Shown: piece after piece, positions 11,586 to 24,208 of the stretch
How the letters are laid out: the number at the start of each line of letters is the position of its first letter
How positions within the stretch are numbered: the stretch's first letter is position 1
Program-made: the position numbers and the translations under genes
Assembly (NCBI GenBank): GCA_028023455.1
Contig: JAQFVV010012496.1
Span: 3,100,001 to 3,164,000 of the forward strand
Direction: 5' to 3'
Length of the DNA: 64,000 nt
Source of the DNA: Epiperipatus broadwayi
Lineage: Eukaryota > Onychophora > Udeonychophora > Euonychophora > Peripatidae
Notes under the pieces: model-generated
What the model was told of the DNA's origin: nothing
What the model saw: the letters and a program-made list of their open reading frames with translations, nothing else
The model's database searches: none

Positions 11586-12145
11586 TTTAAATCATAATAT
11601 CGTAATTTGTTTCAGATATATACAAGCCAAAAACGACGTTATCGCAAACATAAAAAGATACAGTGCTGAAAAAAAGAAATACAAATTTCATTCAGCATAA
11701 AACTAAAAATAAATTTTAGTCATATGCTATATTATTAATAATTAATTTTAAATTATGTATTATATTAGCTAAATTATTCAGTCAACTAATTTTTAATTAA
11801 AACTTCTCAGTTCAGTAAAAAATAAAAGGGGTGAACAAAATAATTTCAGAAATTATGCAACTAATATTAATCAACTTTATATGATTAAAAATTATTACAT
11901 CTAAGTTGAAAATATTTGCTCGCCAGATTTTAAATCATATCTGGTAATTTGTTTTAGATATATGTAAGTCAATGGCAATGCTATCACAAAAAAATTAAGT
12001 ATTGAAAAAAAAATACAAATTTCATTCACTACAAAAATAAAAATAAATTTTGTTTGTATAATATTAATAATTAATTTTAAATTGTATACTGTATATATAT
12101 TATTTAAAATATTCAGTTGGGCAATTTTAAATTAAAATATTTATG
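11586..12145 (+). repeat. Direct duplication of about 220 bp
   Basis: 11586-11810 and 11926-12145 share ordered blocks: TAATTTGTTTCAGATATAT or its variant, ATACAAATTTCATTCA, AAATAAATTTT, ATTAATAATTAATTTTAAAT and a CAGT-rich end. Divergence is substantial. It is a local repeat of unknown type, and the apparent acceptor-like TTTCAG is part of it. Confidence 0.6.
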
Positions 12146-12888
12146 AATGCTAATTTAGTAAAATTAAAACTGTTATTATCATAATCATATTTTTGTTAAA
12201 AAGAATAGGAGCATGATTTCATGCATTATACATTTAATAATAATGCAATATAAACAAATTAAAAAAATTTCATGCATTTAATTTTCAGTACTTGTCAATT
12301 AGCTGCTGCATGCCACTTGATATTACTGATTCCATGCAAAAGCACAGAAATATGTCATTTATGCAGCCTATAGAACAGTTCTGTTCATACTAGCCATTAA
12401 GCAGGCCTAGATGGTATTTCATGCAAATATTATGTCCCACTTTTGTGCTTCGTGGTACTATGCAAATAGCGCACACTTCACAGATCGCTACAGTATGATA
12501 TGAGGATGTATAGAATTCAAGTGGCCATAACTCTTCATGTGCATTCGAAGTAATGATTTTCACACGACCTGATGTAGTTTTAGATAGTAATAATTTTAAG
12601 TCCATCACCACATTTTTGTACATATCTTTTTAAGGTGAAACAAATTACAAAAGTGTATGTCCCAGCACCATTATACATAATTCACACAAAAAGGAATTTT
12701 GCACAAGAACAGCTACAAGACTACTAAAGCAGCTCATTTGTCATTGTTTTTAAAGGCATAAGCTTAGTTTGATCAGATGATAATTTTAAAATGGAATTCT
12801 TACATTTTATTAAGTAATGTTGTTTCATAAATTGTTTTAGAATAGTTTTCAAAATGTCATTGCGGAATGTTTCTAATATATATATATT
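12146..12888. other. Unassigned stretch
   Basis: Open frames on the minus strand (12390-12623 and 12724-12960) have no recognisable domain. Confidence 0.35.
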
Positions 12889-13113
12889 TGTTTGATCAGA
12901 ATAGTGCATGTTTTGGCCAATCCTTCGGATCGTCAAAACCATCAGTCCCCCTCCCTGCACATTCCAGAGCTACATGCTGCCATGCATTATGTAATTAAAA
13001 AATGTTGGATCAGAGTAGTACGTCTTTTGGCCCATTCTTTGGATCGGCAAAACCATCGGTCCACTTCATGCACATTCCAGCGCTATGCGCTGACATGTAT
13101 AATGTAATTAAAA
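12889..13113 (+). repeat. Two-copy tandem repeat, about 113-bp unit
   Basis: Units at about 12889-13000 and 13002-13113 share GATCAGA(A/G)TAGT, TTTTGGCC, GGATCG, CAAAACCATC, GCACATTCCAG and TAATTAAAAAATG. The 71-codon frame across it simply repeats itself and shows unit-level divergence, so I regard it as non-coding. Origin unknown. Confidence 0.7.
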
Positions 13114-13596
13114 AATGTAATTTAAAAAATAATGTTTTCCCCCAAAAAAGTAAATGCAGTCGTTTAAAAAAAATGTTTTAAAAAAAAATAAATGTAAATC
13201 CCTATAAAAGAAAAAAAAAACAGGTGAAAGCATTATATTTATTCGTTTTTGAATAAATCATAACAAAATTGTAAATCAGCACAGTAATATTATATCTATT
13301 GGTTTTTGACTAGCAACAGAGCCATCAAGCAAAGTCGGCGGCTACTAGAACCTAATTTTCATTTAAATGGCATACATTTCTATCATTACAACACACTGCA
13401 TTATTTGAAAAATTGCTAACTCATTTCAAAAAAATGGCTACCATGTATAAAAAATGTGAAATTTCATGCCATGAAAAACCCAGTTAGTTAGCATATTTGT
13501 ATATAAAATGCTCTTTTTTACCTTTGCATAATACATATTGATTATAATATAAAATCACAGAATGCATTAGATATATATTTTCATTTTTAACTCTCC

Positions 13597-15330
13597 TGTA
13601 CTGTGACATATTTCTTTGTTCTCACTAGATTTAAGCTTTCAACTTTCACTTTAATATCAAACCATTATTATTTACCAGAATATAATAAATTTGACTTCAT
13701 TTGATAAATATTTTTGTTTAGAAATTAAATAAATTTTAAAAAATTACATTTGATTTTTGGAATTATACTTGGGTCTCGTTTTATGCAGATTATTTTAATG
13801 CGATTTTGAAGTTATGCAATTCCTGTTTCTTTTTAATATCTTTCATATTTCACTTTATTTATTAGATATCAAGAAATTTAAATTATTAATAACTTATTTT
13901 GACTTGAAATACTTTTTTTTTTTCAAAAATATAACGTTACATTAGCAGCTAACGTGAATATGGCCTGAAGCTGTATTTAGAATCTTAGCTTATATGTAAA
14001 TAACCTACTTATACTAATGAGAAAATAATAATAATAAATTTATATTTACGTTTAAAAGTATCGCAATAAATATTCAAAAATTTTAAACTTTTAAAATGTA
14101 TTTTGTTAGATATAATAGAAATAAATAATTTTTTAGATTTTTAAAATAAATAATAACGAAGATTTTATTGATTTTGCAAACTGAAAATAATCTTTCTAAT
14201 GATAATGTATAATCTTTTTGTTTTGATTGCGATCTCATTTTTTAATATAGAAATAGAAAACCATTAACACAGCACAAAACTGAAAGTGGCGCTAGTTGTA
14301 CATCACATCACAAATCTGATTTCTTACTAGTTCATAACGAACACATATTGTCAAATAGTGGTAATGATTAAAATATGTATGAAAAAATGTAAAATTAAAT
14401 AGTGTACTTAATAAAAAAAGTAAAAAGTTTGTTTTGTATTAATTTTTTTCAAATATTTGAAATTTTTTATTAGTCATACTTTATTTCCTTATTTTTTTAA
14501 TGTGAATTTTAAAATAATTTTTCCTTGTTGCTTTGCTTTTATGCGAATTTCTAAAAATTTCAGAATCTATCCCCCATTTTTCAAGGTAAGTCTATATTTG
14601 TGCGATTTCTTTTGTGCTCATTTTCAAGGAACCTATCTACCGCATAAAATGAGACCTAAGTGTATTTTAAAAATTAGATTTTAATCAAAACAAAGCATTG
14701 TCAAGTCATCAAATTTCAGATGGAACAGATTCAATTTGCAAAATGAATAAAATCTTCTTTGTTTGATGTTTGTTTTAAAAAAAATTTAAAAATATTTTTA
14801 ATATCTAGTAAATCTATCAATTTATGCTTTAAAGTCTTAATTTTTTTTCATAATTTTTATATCATTAAATGTTATAACAGATGGTTTAGTGATAACATTT
14901 CTAGTCTGATGTATTCCCTGCAATCTTAATCTCTATAATAACTTTTATACAGAAAAATATATTCTTTTATATTTAAAAATAAACCATTTCCATAAAAAAT
15001 AATTATGTAATATATTTTTGATTTCTAATAATTATTACACAGTTACAATACAAAAACAAATATAATTTTTCAAAAAAAATCAAGTTTTTAGACCATTGTA
15101 ATATTTTCTCGATGTAATCTCGCAAAATTTTGAAATTCTCATTTATTCAATTATCCTGACATCTTGAATTTTATTGAAATTAAAATATTAGAAAAATATA
15201 TATATATGAATTTTAAAACTAAAAAAAAAAATGTTAGCAAAATTTCTCAGTAGAGGGTGTGAAAAATGCAAATTTAATTTCTAGATTTCTCAGATGCAGG
15301 TTTGTTGCTTGACTGCATAATTAGGTTTTG
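13597..15330 (+). repeat. Repeat I with nested transposon
   Basis: The flanks 13597-13765 and 14665-15330 align with the continuous sequence 62140-63010 (for example TTTCTTTGTTCTCA, TTATTTACCAGAATATAATA, GTCATCAAATTTCAG, AATTTCTCAG). The interval 13766-14664 is absent from the 62-kb copy. The repeat is long, A/T-rich and without recognisable coding capacity; its class is unknown. Confidence 0.75.
13766..14664. mobile_element. TA-flanked DNA transposon M, copy 1
   Basis: The left terminus CTTGGGTCTCGTTTTATGC is mirrored by GCATAAAATGAGACCTAAG at the right. A second copy at 35985-36858 has nearly the same termini and shares internal blocks, for example TTGCTTTGCTTTTA and the C-rich ATCCCCC near 14570. 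TA dinucleotides flank it and the 62-kb paralog lacks it. Short termini and TA sites suggest a Tc1/mariner-type non-autonomous element. The splice-like pair near 14563 and 14585 is transposon sequence. Confidence 0.8.
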
Positions 15331-15737
15331 GCAATGTACCGTTAAATTTGGTGATTCTTACACTGATGAGAAATATCAACTTTTTACAGTCACAACTGTA
15401 CAGTTAAATGAGATATTATTAGATATTACTTTTTTAATTTTAAATAATTTCACATAAAAAATATAAGATGGTTTTTTTTTTTTTGTGCAATGATTAACAA
15501 TTTTACAAGACAAAAATTGTCAACTGAGAGCTTACTCTCCCTTTCTCAGTCCATTTTTCTGTATGTTTATATGGTGAAACCACATATTTTTCTAATGATA
15601 ATGAAGGTTTTTTTTCTTCCAAATTTAAAGCTATATATGTTTTCAACTGAAATCATATCAACACATAATATCACTGAACATATGAATCAAAGAATCATCA
15701 AAAACGTCAAGATATATACTAACTTCAACAGCTAATG
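15331..15737. other. Unassigned stretch
   Basis: An 81-codon frame at 15490-15735 has no recognisable domain. Confidence 0.35.
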
Positions 15738-16118
15738 CAGCATTTTGTTGCCACTTTGGATAAAGCCACCTATAAGAAATTGCTTATGACAATAATGACT
15801 AGCTTTTGCAATTACACATGAAAGAATTAACTGAGAAGAAATCAAAACAACAGGATAAAAAGAAAATCAAAAAACCTAAAAAGATGAATCTGGACATTAT
15901 TGATTTGGCCAATAAACAGCATTTTAAAAGAATGTGAAACTTTTTTTTTAGAGATCCTCAGCCGCGTTACCTGATATACCTCTCCAAAAAAAAAAAAATC
16001 CCATGATTTATCAAATGTTTTAAAAGGCAACAATAAACTCTTAGACAGAGCAACTGATGATTCAGAAAACTGTATGATGACGAGTGCTGAATGGATGGAT
16101 TATAAGAAAGACTAAATT
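15738..16118 (+). pseudogene. Possible broken coding remnant, unknown
   Basis: Three stretches in shifting frames look coding: MQHFVATLDKATYKKLLM (from 15739), a lysine-rich run ending MNLDIIDLANKQHFKRM (about 15819-15941), and LLDRATDDSENCMMTSAEWM (about 16038-16100). Frame changes and an A-rich tract separate them. I do not recognise the parent protein. This may be an old retrocopy; residue composition alone supports it. Confidence 0.3.
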
Positions 16119-16328
16119 GTGTTTATATATAGATTTAAGGTGCTTTATCTTTCATACACACATTTTAAGTGTATACTTGCATAACACACACATAGTGCAG
16201 TTTACTTACATGTGCATATATTTAATAATTAACAATATAGCAATTTATATAACGGTAATTTTTAATATACGATTTTTTTTCTACAATACAGACTTTTTCA
16301 TATCTACACTCCAATATGTAATATATAG

Positions 16329-16470
16329 GGGGTTTGAACTCAGATTTTCACACAACCCTCAACTACCCACACTATCTCATACTGCTGACACACGTGTGTG
16401 TGATCAAGTATGTCTGCAGTATGAGAGTGTGGATAGTTGAGGGTCATGTGAAAGTCCGAGTTCAAACCCC
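16329..16470. mobile_element. Family A-related hairpin, 63-bp arms
   Basis: Near-perfect inverted repeats, 16329-16392 and 16408-16470, begin and end with GGGGTTTGAACTC / GAGTTCAAACCCC and contain CTCAACTA(C/T)CCACACT. The loop is only about 15 bases. The arm ends match those of the long family A palindromes, so this is a minimal version lacking the hammerhead. Confidence 0.8.
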
Positions 16471-16532
16471 TTATAATGGTAAATTGTGGAAGCAACTATT
16501 CTTCACACAAACTAAAATTGACATATACTCTC

Positions 16533-16682
16533 CTATCAATAATTGTTTTAAAACCATAGATAGTACACCTATGGTTTAACCAACGATTATTGACTATGCC
16601 TTTCGATAATTGATGGTTTATTTATGGAATAGCTCTGATCACAGGTGAAATACAACAGTTTTAAAACAATGATTGATGGGAT
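16533..16682. repeat. Short fold-back
   Basis: CCTATCAATAATTGTTTTAA (about 16533) is mirrored by TTAAAACAATGATTGATGGG (about 16660). The spacer holds a second internal CCATAGAT/ACCTATGG mirror. Family unknown. Confidence 0.55.
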
Positions 16683-17513
16683 GGTGGGTGTTTATTTTAG
16701 TGCACATGCATATATTGCACATTAACGTTTTTTTTTTTTTAATGACTATAAATAATACTTAAATAACATTGCGCTTAGTAAGAATTAATATTTATTACTA
16801 TAAATACTAGATTAAGTTGTTTGTAAAACAATAGTCATAATTTATGGTATAATTTTTATCTGCAGGAAGGAGCTAAATATTTTGCCATAAAAAAACCATT
16901 ACAATCTCTTGCTTTTTATGAGATCTTCTTGCTTTAAGATAAGATTTGGGGAACTAATTGTCTTCGTTAAGCTGGGTAAAGGGGTACATTAAATTTAAAA
17001 AAAAAATTATCATGGCCAGTTTTGTTTTTATTTCTTTAAAATTCACTTAATTAAACTGAAATGGTGTCATTCAGATGACTTAACTTTTAAGTATTATGTG
17101 AGTCAACTTATTCCACATATAACAAATATGCTTAGTAATAATTATTTCAAATTCATTAAGCCATTTATTTATTTTAAAAAGATGTATTAGACTTACAATT
17201 AAAAAAACCCATTAATATTGCTAACGCCTAGCCACTTTATTGTAAAGAAATTGTGATAAAGCAATAAAAACTTTAATACCTTTTATAATAGTTTGTTATT
17301 GTTTTCTACTAACCTTTAATAAAATTAGAATAGCATTAAATATATATATATATATATATGAGTTTTTCTCTATGCAAAGCCCATTTGAATATATCTAGGT
17401 ACTAATCAGCATTAGTTTATCATTATATGACAATCTTTTAATGCAACTTCTATCATTCAACTTTATAAAGAACTATATAGTTAACTTAAATGGGTTCATT
17501 ACACCATGATATG
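16683..17513. other. Unassigned stretch
   Basis: It includes a (TA)n run at about 17340-17360. No gene or RNA seen. Confidence 0.4.
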
Positions 17514-17812
17514 TATAACATCACATGATCACCATATTCTATGCTGGCACAAGCTGTTATTAGCAATAGCAAACTCTCCATACAAGAGTGCCATCCACGG
17601 CAAACCTTAGTAATCAATGGATGCAGGAAGGTTTGTGCATAAAATTCTCAGCTTGTGACTTTCATCAGTAAGGAACTAGTCTAGGGATATTGGATGAGTA
17701 GGCACTAGATGGGGATTTTATGCAACAAGCTTCCTGCATCCATTGATAACTAAGGTTTGCACTAGATGGCACTACTGTATGGAGAGTTTGCTATTGCTAA
17801 TGATATATATAA
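17514..17812. mobile_element. Family D fold-back repeat, copy 1
   Basis: Arms share CTATTAGCAATAGCAAACTC or its mirror, the CTCCATACA/TGTATGGAG pair, CCATTGAT-type and TGTGCATAAAAT-type blocks. The centre fuses an inverted CTGATGAAAGTCACAAGCTG piece (17650-17671) to a plus-strand GGAACTAGTC piece (17673-17682), so the hammerhead seen in other copies is split at the palindrome junction. Other copies: 25338, 45732 and 63541. Confidence 0.7.
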
Positions 17813-18834
17813 CATATACTGAACAAATTTATGATGTTTAAAATCACCAGATGAAATTAGCAACTATGAAACTAGTAAACAGAAATATAAATTACATTAT
17901 TTTGTGCCATTAGCATTTTCAGTTTGAAAAAAAATAATTTTATAAAAATTTATTTGCCATCAGTTATTGGGTGTTATCAAAGATTTTAGACGAAGATAAA
18001 AAAAATGCAAAAAAATAACTAGAAAAAAAAACAAATTTTTATTAAAGATAATTAACTCCTATTTTGGGTTTTATTTAAAATCGACATTTCTCATTTGTTC
18101 ATTTAATTAATGTTGAAAAGGAGAAGGGGGTATTATTTGATTTAATAAACAAAAGAATAAGATATTACTATATATACATATGCTTAGATGCTTTCAGTAC
18201 ATCAATATGATTAAAAAATTTAGGTTAGGATAAAAGTAATGCAACTATTTAAAAATAATTCTTGACATACAAAATAAAAGAATTATTAATATTTTTTTTT
18301 TGTTGTTTTAAAACATCATGGAAACCTCATTACCGAATTAACAACGATAGTAGATAATAGGTATTTATTTAAAAATATTGATACTAAGATAAGTTTGGAG
18401 TTATAAATTTGATTCAATTACCACAAATATATACTTGGAAAAAATTCAAATTATTTGGAAAAAATTCAAATTTATTTATCTTAAATTTTTAAAATGCTGA
18501 TATATACTGTAACTTGGTTACATCAAGGTCTAAAAATACCAATGTGAAGGCATTTTAAAGGCAGTCAAAATTTCATCATTAAAGTTAAGCAATGCATGGA
18601 GCTACTACCCATCACCATCTTCATTCATGATTATTTCATGCAATCATAATTGAATTTTTGTGGAATACATCATGACAAAAGATTTGACAGTTCATGAAAT
18701 GAACACTCACCAATAAAACTGTTTCATAATACGCTAGATTAGGAAAAAAAATAACAAACAAAAATTATGTTAATAATTTTTATTAACCACACTAGAGATT
18801 AATCAATAATGATTAATATTTCTGTACTGTAATT
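17813..18834. other. Unassigned stretch
   Basis: A/T-rich sequence with a short direct repeat (TTGGAAAAAATTCAAAT twice near 18436-18470). No gene seen. Confidence 0.4.
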
Positions 18835-19150
18835 GTCACTACGCCACTCTCACACAAGGTAGGGACTAGTTTCTATCAACTTTTAACACCTTGTGGAGGG
18901 ATGTAATCATAAACAAATGACCAAATACAAGTGAAAAAGGTATATGTATTTGATCATTTGTTTATGATTACATTACATCCCTCCACAAGATGATAAAAGT
19001 GGAAAGAAACCAGTCCCTACCTTCTGTGAAAATGATGTAGTAACAATTTGAAGCTCATACATTTTTTTCACATGTATTTAGTCATTTGTTTATGAATATA
19101 TCCCTCCATAATGTTAAAAGTGGATAGTAGAGACAATTTGGGGATTATAC
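18835..19150. mobile_element. Family A' fold-back
   Basis: The left arm (CACTACGCCACTCTC ... AGGTAGGGACTAGTTTCTAT ... TGGAGGGATGTAATCATAAA) is mirrored at 18955-19030. A second partial right arm follows to 19150. The same arm ends head the two direct copies at 22257-22880, where a hammerhead motif follows. Here the hammerhead portion has been lost at the centre. Confidence 0.7.
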
Positions 19151-19308
19151 ATTTTTCTACATAAAAAATAATGAAGGAGAAAATAAGTCAACAGGCTAGT
19201 TGAATCCTGAAAATTTATGGTTTTCCTTTTTTTTTATTCCAGCAAAATAATTTCAAGATATTTAAAATCCTAAGCTTGCTTGCAATTTAAAATATGCTCA
19301 AGTTTTAA

Positions 19309-19372
19309 TTGGACTCAAACTCCTAGCTGAAAGCAAGCCAGGTTAATGTACAAATCACTATGCTTGATGTCC
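19309..19372 (-). repeat. tRNA-like remnant (SINE head?)
   Basis: The minus strand has an A-box-like AGCATAGTGATT followed about 30 bases later by a good B-box match, GGAGTTTGAGTCC. No cloverleaf closes and no poly(A) or target duplication is evident, so it is probably a decayed SINE head. Confidence 0.4.
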
Positions 19373-20328
19373 ATCTATATAAATATACAATGCTAAAATT
19401 ATAGTGTTAAAAGATAAGTGTGTGGTCATATACTGCTATTTGTTCATAATACTCTATTTTTATATAACTTCTCTACAGTTACAAAAAAAAAAACTAAATA
19501 CAGATAAAATAGTAGTCAAGAATGAAAATAAGAATAAATGCTAAATAATATTGATGAATAAAAAAACAAAACATAAGGAAGTTAATTGAAAAAAAAAACA
19601 TAAGTCATTAATAATAAAATTATGAAATTACTAATATAAATATTTGGAATGAGATTGAATGAATGTTAGAAAAGGGGGAAAAAATAAAATATGTATTGTA
19701 AGGTTTAAAAGATTTGTTTGCAAAGGAAATGAGTCAATAGTAGCCAAAGATAAAATATAGTATTTTGTTCTAAAGGTAGAATGATACATATAGTAAAAAT
19801 AATACTATCAAACAAAAAGAGACGAGAAACAATGTAAGCTTTTTAAAAAAGGATAACAAGCATTAGAATCAATGAAATACTAAAGAGAGAAATTATATGA
19901 TTTATATATAGTTCTTAATTAAAAACTAAAGACTAGATAATGAAAAGAAAAAAAAAGGGAAATAATGATATATGATTTTAATCATTTTCAAAAAATAAAA
20001 AAAATCATACAAAAGATCAATTGCAGAAATGTATAGAATTAGGACTGTAACTGTTATTACAGTTTCTGTATAGAAATTACATTAATTACAGAATTGAAAT
20101 TATCATTATTGGCAGTAGTACCTTCCTTTTAAATGCATATGTTCATTACAATTTCAGAAGAAGAAAAAATAGAAAGACAAAATATCAAAAGTAAAGATGA
20201 GTTTTTATTGCCTATATGAACCAATCTATGAACTACACATATATCCTCACATACTACAAATACTATTCTTTGTTTAAATTATATCTTGCTATGCAATCTT
20301 TTAACTTCTTCTGCCGTAATTTTTTTGG
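19373..20328. other. Unassigned A-rich stretch
   Basis: Plus-strand purine-rich sequence with many short A runs. No gene or bounded repeat recognised. Confidence 0.4.
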
Positions 20329-21009
20329 TACTTATGAATTTTCAAGTAAACCAAGATGGCAGCCTGTATTTTTGATAAATGTACAGTTTTGAAGGTCTAT
20401 AATCTACTGAAGAATTGTTAAATTACAACAAAATTAATAAACTGGTTGTTAAATTTAAAAAAGGAAATAAATTCCAATAAATTTCATTAAGGAGCTTTAT
20501 TTCATTTTTTTTTTTTACTTATATTATAACATGGGAAGCGATGAGATGCTCTTAACATTGTTGTGCTTTGGTTCAATTCAGCGTGTTTCCTTTCTGACAT
20601 TTTTTTTTTGGTAATCATAATGATAAAAATTTGGGATCTTCCTGTCACAGAATGTAATACAATGAACTAAAGATATAGAATTCTGCTCTTCCAAAAACTA
20701 TGTATTAATGGTCACAATATGATTGCATGCCACTGACATGAATAATGTAAATATTATATATATTTTTTTCATTTTTCTGTTTTAATAAGTTGTCAATCCC
20801 CCCCCCCCCCAAAAAAAAAACCTGTAAATATTGTAATTAATTTTTCCACAATTTCTTTATTTAGAATAACAATAATAAAAAAGAAAATGCAAATATGAAA
20901 TATGACATTACCCAACAGGCATTTTTTTTGTAACCATTGGGGGGGACGGGACTGTAGATTTATCAAAAATGTGAGCTGCCATCTTGATTTACTTGAAAAC
21001 TCGCAAGTA
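20329..21009. mobile_element. MITE family H, copy 1
   Basis: A 681-base element whose termini TACTTATGAATTTTCAAG and CTTGAAAACTCGCAAGTA are inverted repeats. These extend about 55 bases through AACCAAGATGGCAGC and TTTTTGATAAAT. A second copy of almost identical length (679 bases) is at 40128-40806. TA at both borders fits a Tc1/mariner-like target. No transposase is encoded. It contains a C13/A10 tract at about 20797-20820. Confidence 0.8.
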
Positions 21010-22256
21010 TCTTTTTTTCTTTCTTAAAAACCTCAACATTGTATCTAATTTTAGATCTACAAGGAATCCATCCTCAGCCATATTGCCAATAATACTTAAA
21101 CTCTTTAGAATGTATTTAAAATAATTTTTATAACATAACATGAATCTATTTCCCTCACATAAAAACTAAACACAAATTCACTCTATTTTTTTTTAGATTG
21201 AAGTATATCTACATAAATACAGCAATCATTTGTAAATGAATGTGTCCATTCCAACTTCAAAGGAAGAAAAGCTATTCTAGAGATAAATCTTGCAAAGACT
21301 ATACAAACCAATCAATGAAATACAGATATGCCATCACAAAGAACGTGTAATACGTACATGAGAATGTGTAATACGTATATGTGCAGTCATTAACGTATGC
21401 GATATTCCTATCTAAAAAATAATTACTCAAAGATAGAGAACAATATGTCAACAATATATATATAGACAGAAAAATAATTTAGACATATAATAATGCTATG
21501 GATTTTTTTTTTTTTTTAAAAAAAAAAAACATTGTGAAACTCTTAATATAACTATCAACAACTTTTATTTACCATCTTACTGTAAAAATTTATCATGACT
21601 AATGAACATAAATATTTTTAGTTAATGAGAACAACAACAACTCATTATTATCTGTAATATATAATCAACTGTAAAAATATGATTTGTGTGGGTGTGTTTG
21701 TTTATATTTTTTGTTCATAATGAAAATATCAATGACAGAATTAATCTAAGAATACTATAGAGAATTGTGAATTCTTTTTCATGAGATAATAAAAAAGATA
21801 ACTTGTTTTTCCTTCAGCTCATTGAAAAATGTCTGGATGAGACTTCATTTCTAAATGACTATCTATATACTAATTAACAGAGCTTTCTTGACGAAAATGA
21901 AAAAGCAAAAGAGAGAAATATTTTTTGAAATGAAGATTAAATCTAGTAAATAGATTGCAACGGCGACTATTATCAAGTTACAACAGAAATTTTAATTTAA
22001 ATACCTTCAAACAGATTTAAACTATTTGTAAAAACATCTAAATGCTTTATTAAATATAATTTTGGATAAAAACAAACTTGTTAAATAAACACAAATATTA
22101 TGAGTTTAAGAACTTTTTTTTTCTCTTGAACTCTGAATAGATTGTTATATGACAGAACATTTGACCTGACTGATTAATTTTTGATTTCATTTTTATCAAA
22201 TTACCTTTCATAATCCACTAATCAATTTATCAAATGATCACAAGTATTTTAATAAT
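21010..22256. other. Unassigned stretch
   Basis: It includes the near-duplicate GTGTAATACGTA motif near 21345-21380 and a T13/A12 tract near 21509. No gene recognised. Confidence 0.4.
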
Positions 22257-22880
22257 TTTTATTAGTCATTCATTAAACTAGAGAACATCCATTTAATGAA
22301 TATGTCTGTAGTCTAATTTTCACTACACCCTACTCACTGAAGATGGGGACTGGTTTCTATCTGCGTTTAATATCATGGTGAGAAGTGCAATTCTAAACAC
22401 GTGACCAAACATATGTGGAAAAGATGATCACCAAGATGCACATTTCATACTGGATCAACACTCATCAGATGACCCAGATCACATTCTCTTAAGATATATA
22501 TTTATCCCTGTTCAGTATATATATAGATAAGAAATTACCACACTTTAATTGATGTGTTAAACTTACTGCCCTCACAACTTTGACACAAAACACTTGATGC
22601 AAGAATATTAATAATATTTATTAGTCACCATTAGATAAGAGATTATCTATTTAATGAATATTTCTGTAGCATAATTTTCACTACACCACTTTCCATGCAA
22701 GTTAAGGACTGGTTTCTATCCACTTTTAACATCTTGTGAAGGGCTGTAATTATAAACACATGATCATCTGGCCCAGATCACATTCTCTTACACATATCTT
22801 TATCATTGTTCAGTATGTATAGATAGAGAATTACTAAAGTTTAATTCATGTGTCAGACTTACTGCAATCATTAAATATTT
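22257..22880 (-). mobile_element. Family A', two direct copies
   Basis: 22257-22575 and 22618-22880 are same-orientation copies sharing ATTTAATGAATATTTCTGTA or its variant, TTTTCACTACACC, GGACTGGTTTCTATC, GGGCTGTAAT or its variant, CCCAGATCACATTCTCTTA and GTTCAGTATATATAGATA. The first keeps a hammerhead motif (22426-22480). In the second that zone is deleted, joining ACACATGATCA directly to TCTGGCCCAGATC. Confidence 0.65.
22426..22480 (-). ncRNA. Hammerhead-like motif, family A'
   Basis: The minus strand reads GATCTGGGTCAT, CTGATGA, GTGTTGATCCAGTAT, GAAA, TGTGCATC, TTGGTGATC. The core boxes are intact. Stem III here has three pairs (ATG/CAT) around TG and the triplet is ATC. Inner stem I (TCAT versus TTGG) is mismatched, so activity is doubtful. 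Confidence 0.55.
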
Positions 22881-24208
22881 CTCTGTTTAATAGCTTTCAT
22901 TTCTTCTTCCACTTATCATTTTCTCTGTACCCCCCCCTCCACGCAACACAATAGATTGTAGTGCTGGAGCCTGAAAAGATGGTCAGTCACCAGTATATAG
23001 ATAATATAGTAGACTATAATCTAAGCTTGCGTTTTGTACACAATTAATGAAGCTGTATAACAATAAATAAATAAACTGAACGCTTTTGGGAATTCTATGT
23101 TCCCATATTAATAGCACCTTTCACTAATAGTAGATATCACTTTTTTTTATTAATGCACATGTAGATATGTACATAGATGAGATATATAAAAGTATCTTCT
23201 TGGATCAAATAAATAAATAAGACAACTAAAAAGTATAAATCTATATTAAAATAACTATCAATAAAATAATTTGATCAGGTAATGGCATTTTAATAGAAAT
23301 AAAAAAGAATGAAATATATTAATAGCTAAAAATAAATCACACATCAACTAACTTAATTTAATTTCAGAATGAAATACTGTATATGTTTTAGTTATAAAAA
23401 ATAGTTAAGTTGATTAGATTTGCAGATCCAAAAAAAAGAAAGAAAAGAAAAGAAATCTACAAATCTGGTACTTAATAGTAATTAAAAGATAAGAAAAAAC
23501 AATCAGTTATCTATTGTGTACTTTTAATTAAAAGCAGAAATGTTAAAAAGAAAAGTATGGAAAAATTCTTAAAAAGATTAAAAAGAGGTGGCAGATTCTT
23601 TAGTGTTGAACTGGGTAACATTTTTTTAAAAAAAGAATTAGTCTATCTCTAATAATTGAAAAAAACAAGAGGTTGGCGGTGGTGGTGGGCTGTCCATAGA
23701 GACATAATTAAATTAAGAAGATACCGTATTTTTTTTTTTTGCTTTGTAAACTATAACTGCCTTGAGATATATATATCTCAATGTTGGAAAGAAATGATTA
23801 ACTAAATATAATTCGTCATTATCAAAAATAGAAACTTTTGATTTATGGTTTATTATTTGTTGATACAATCACAGAAAATGAATTGCAGATTAGTTTAAAG
23901 GTGTACCAGCCCATCATAATTATGTAAGCATCTCCCGAGTTACCTGAGCTTGGCCCTCAAATGCCACCACCCTAGGATAAATCACAACTAATTTATGCCT
24001 ATGAAAAATGTGGTCCATTATAACTGTTGGAAACTAATCACTTAAATTGTACAAATTGGAAAAACAGATATCACAAGTTTAATCAGTGAAGGAAGTTATA
24101 AATATATATATATATTATGACAAGATAGTTCCTTTTAAAACTTTAAAAAATGAAAATAGACAAGACTTTAATAAGTCAGTATAATCCATTTACTGTATTT
24201 TAAATATA
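22881..24208. other. Unassigned stretch
   Basis: It contains a C-rich patch near 22931 and a GGTGGTGG patch near 23678. A GC-richer patch, 23930-23985, has a minus-strand donor-like CAG|GTAACT but too little open sequence to call an exon. Confidence 0.35.

Noticed and set aside
12892-13107. Two-repeat 71-codon protein
   Set aside because: The two DNA units diverge without sign of frame conservation and no domain is recognised.
14457-14684. Exon-like segment with TTTCAG and AAG|GTAAGT
   Set aside because: It lies inside DNA transposon M; the second copy at 36.7 kb has the same region with the splice-like bases altered.
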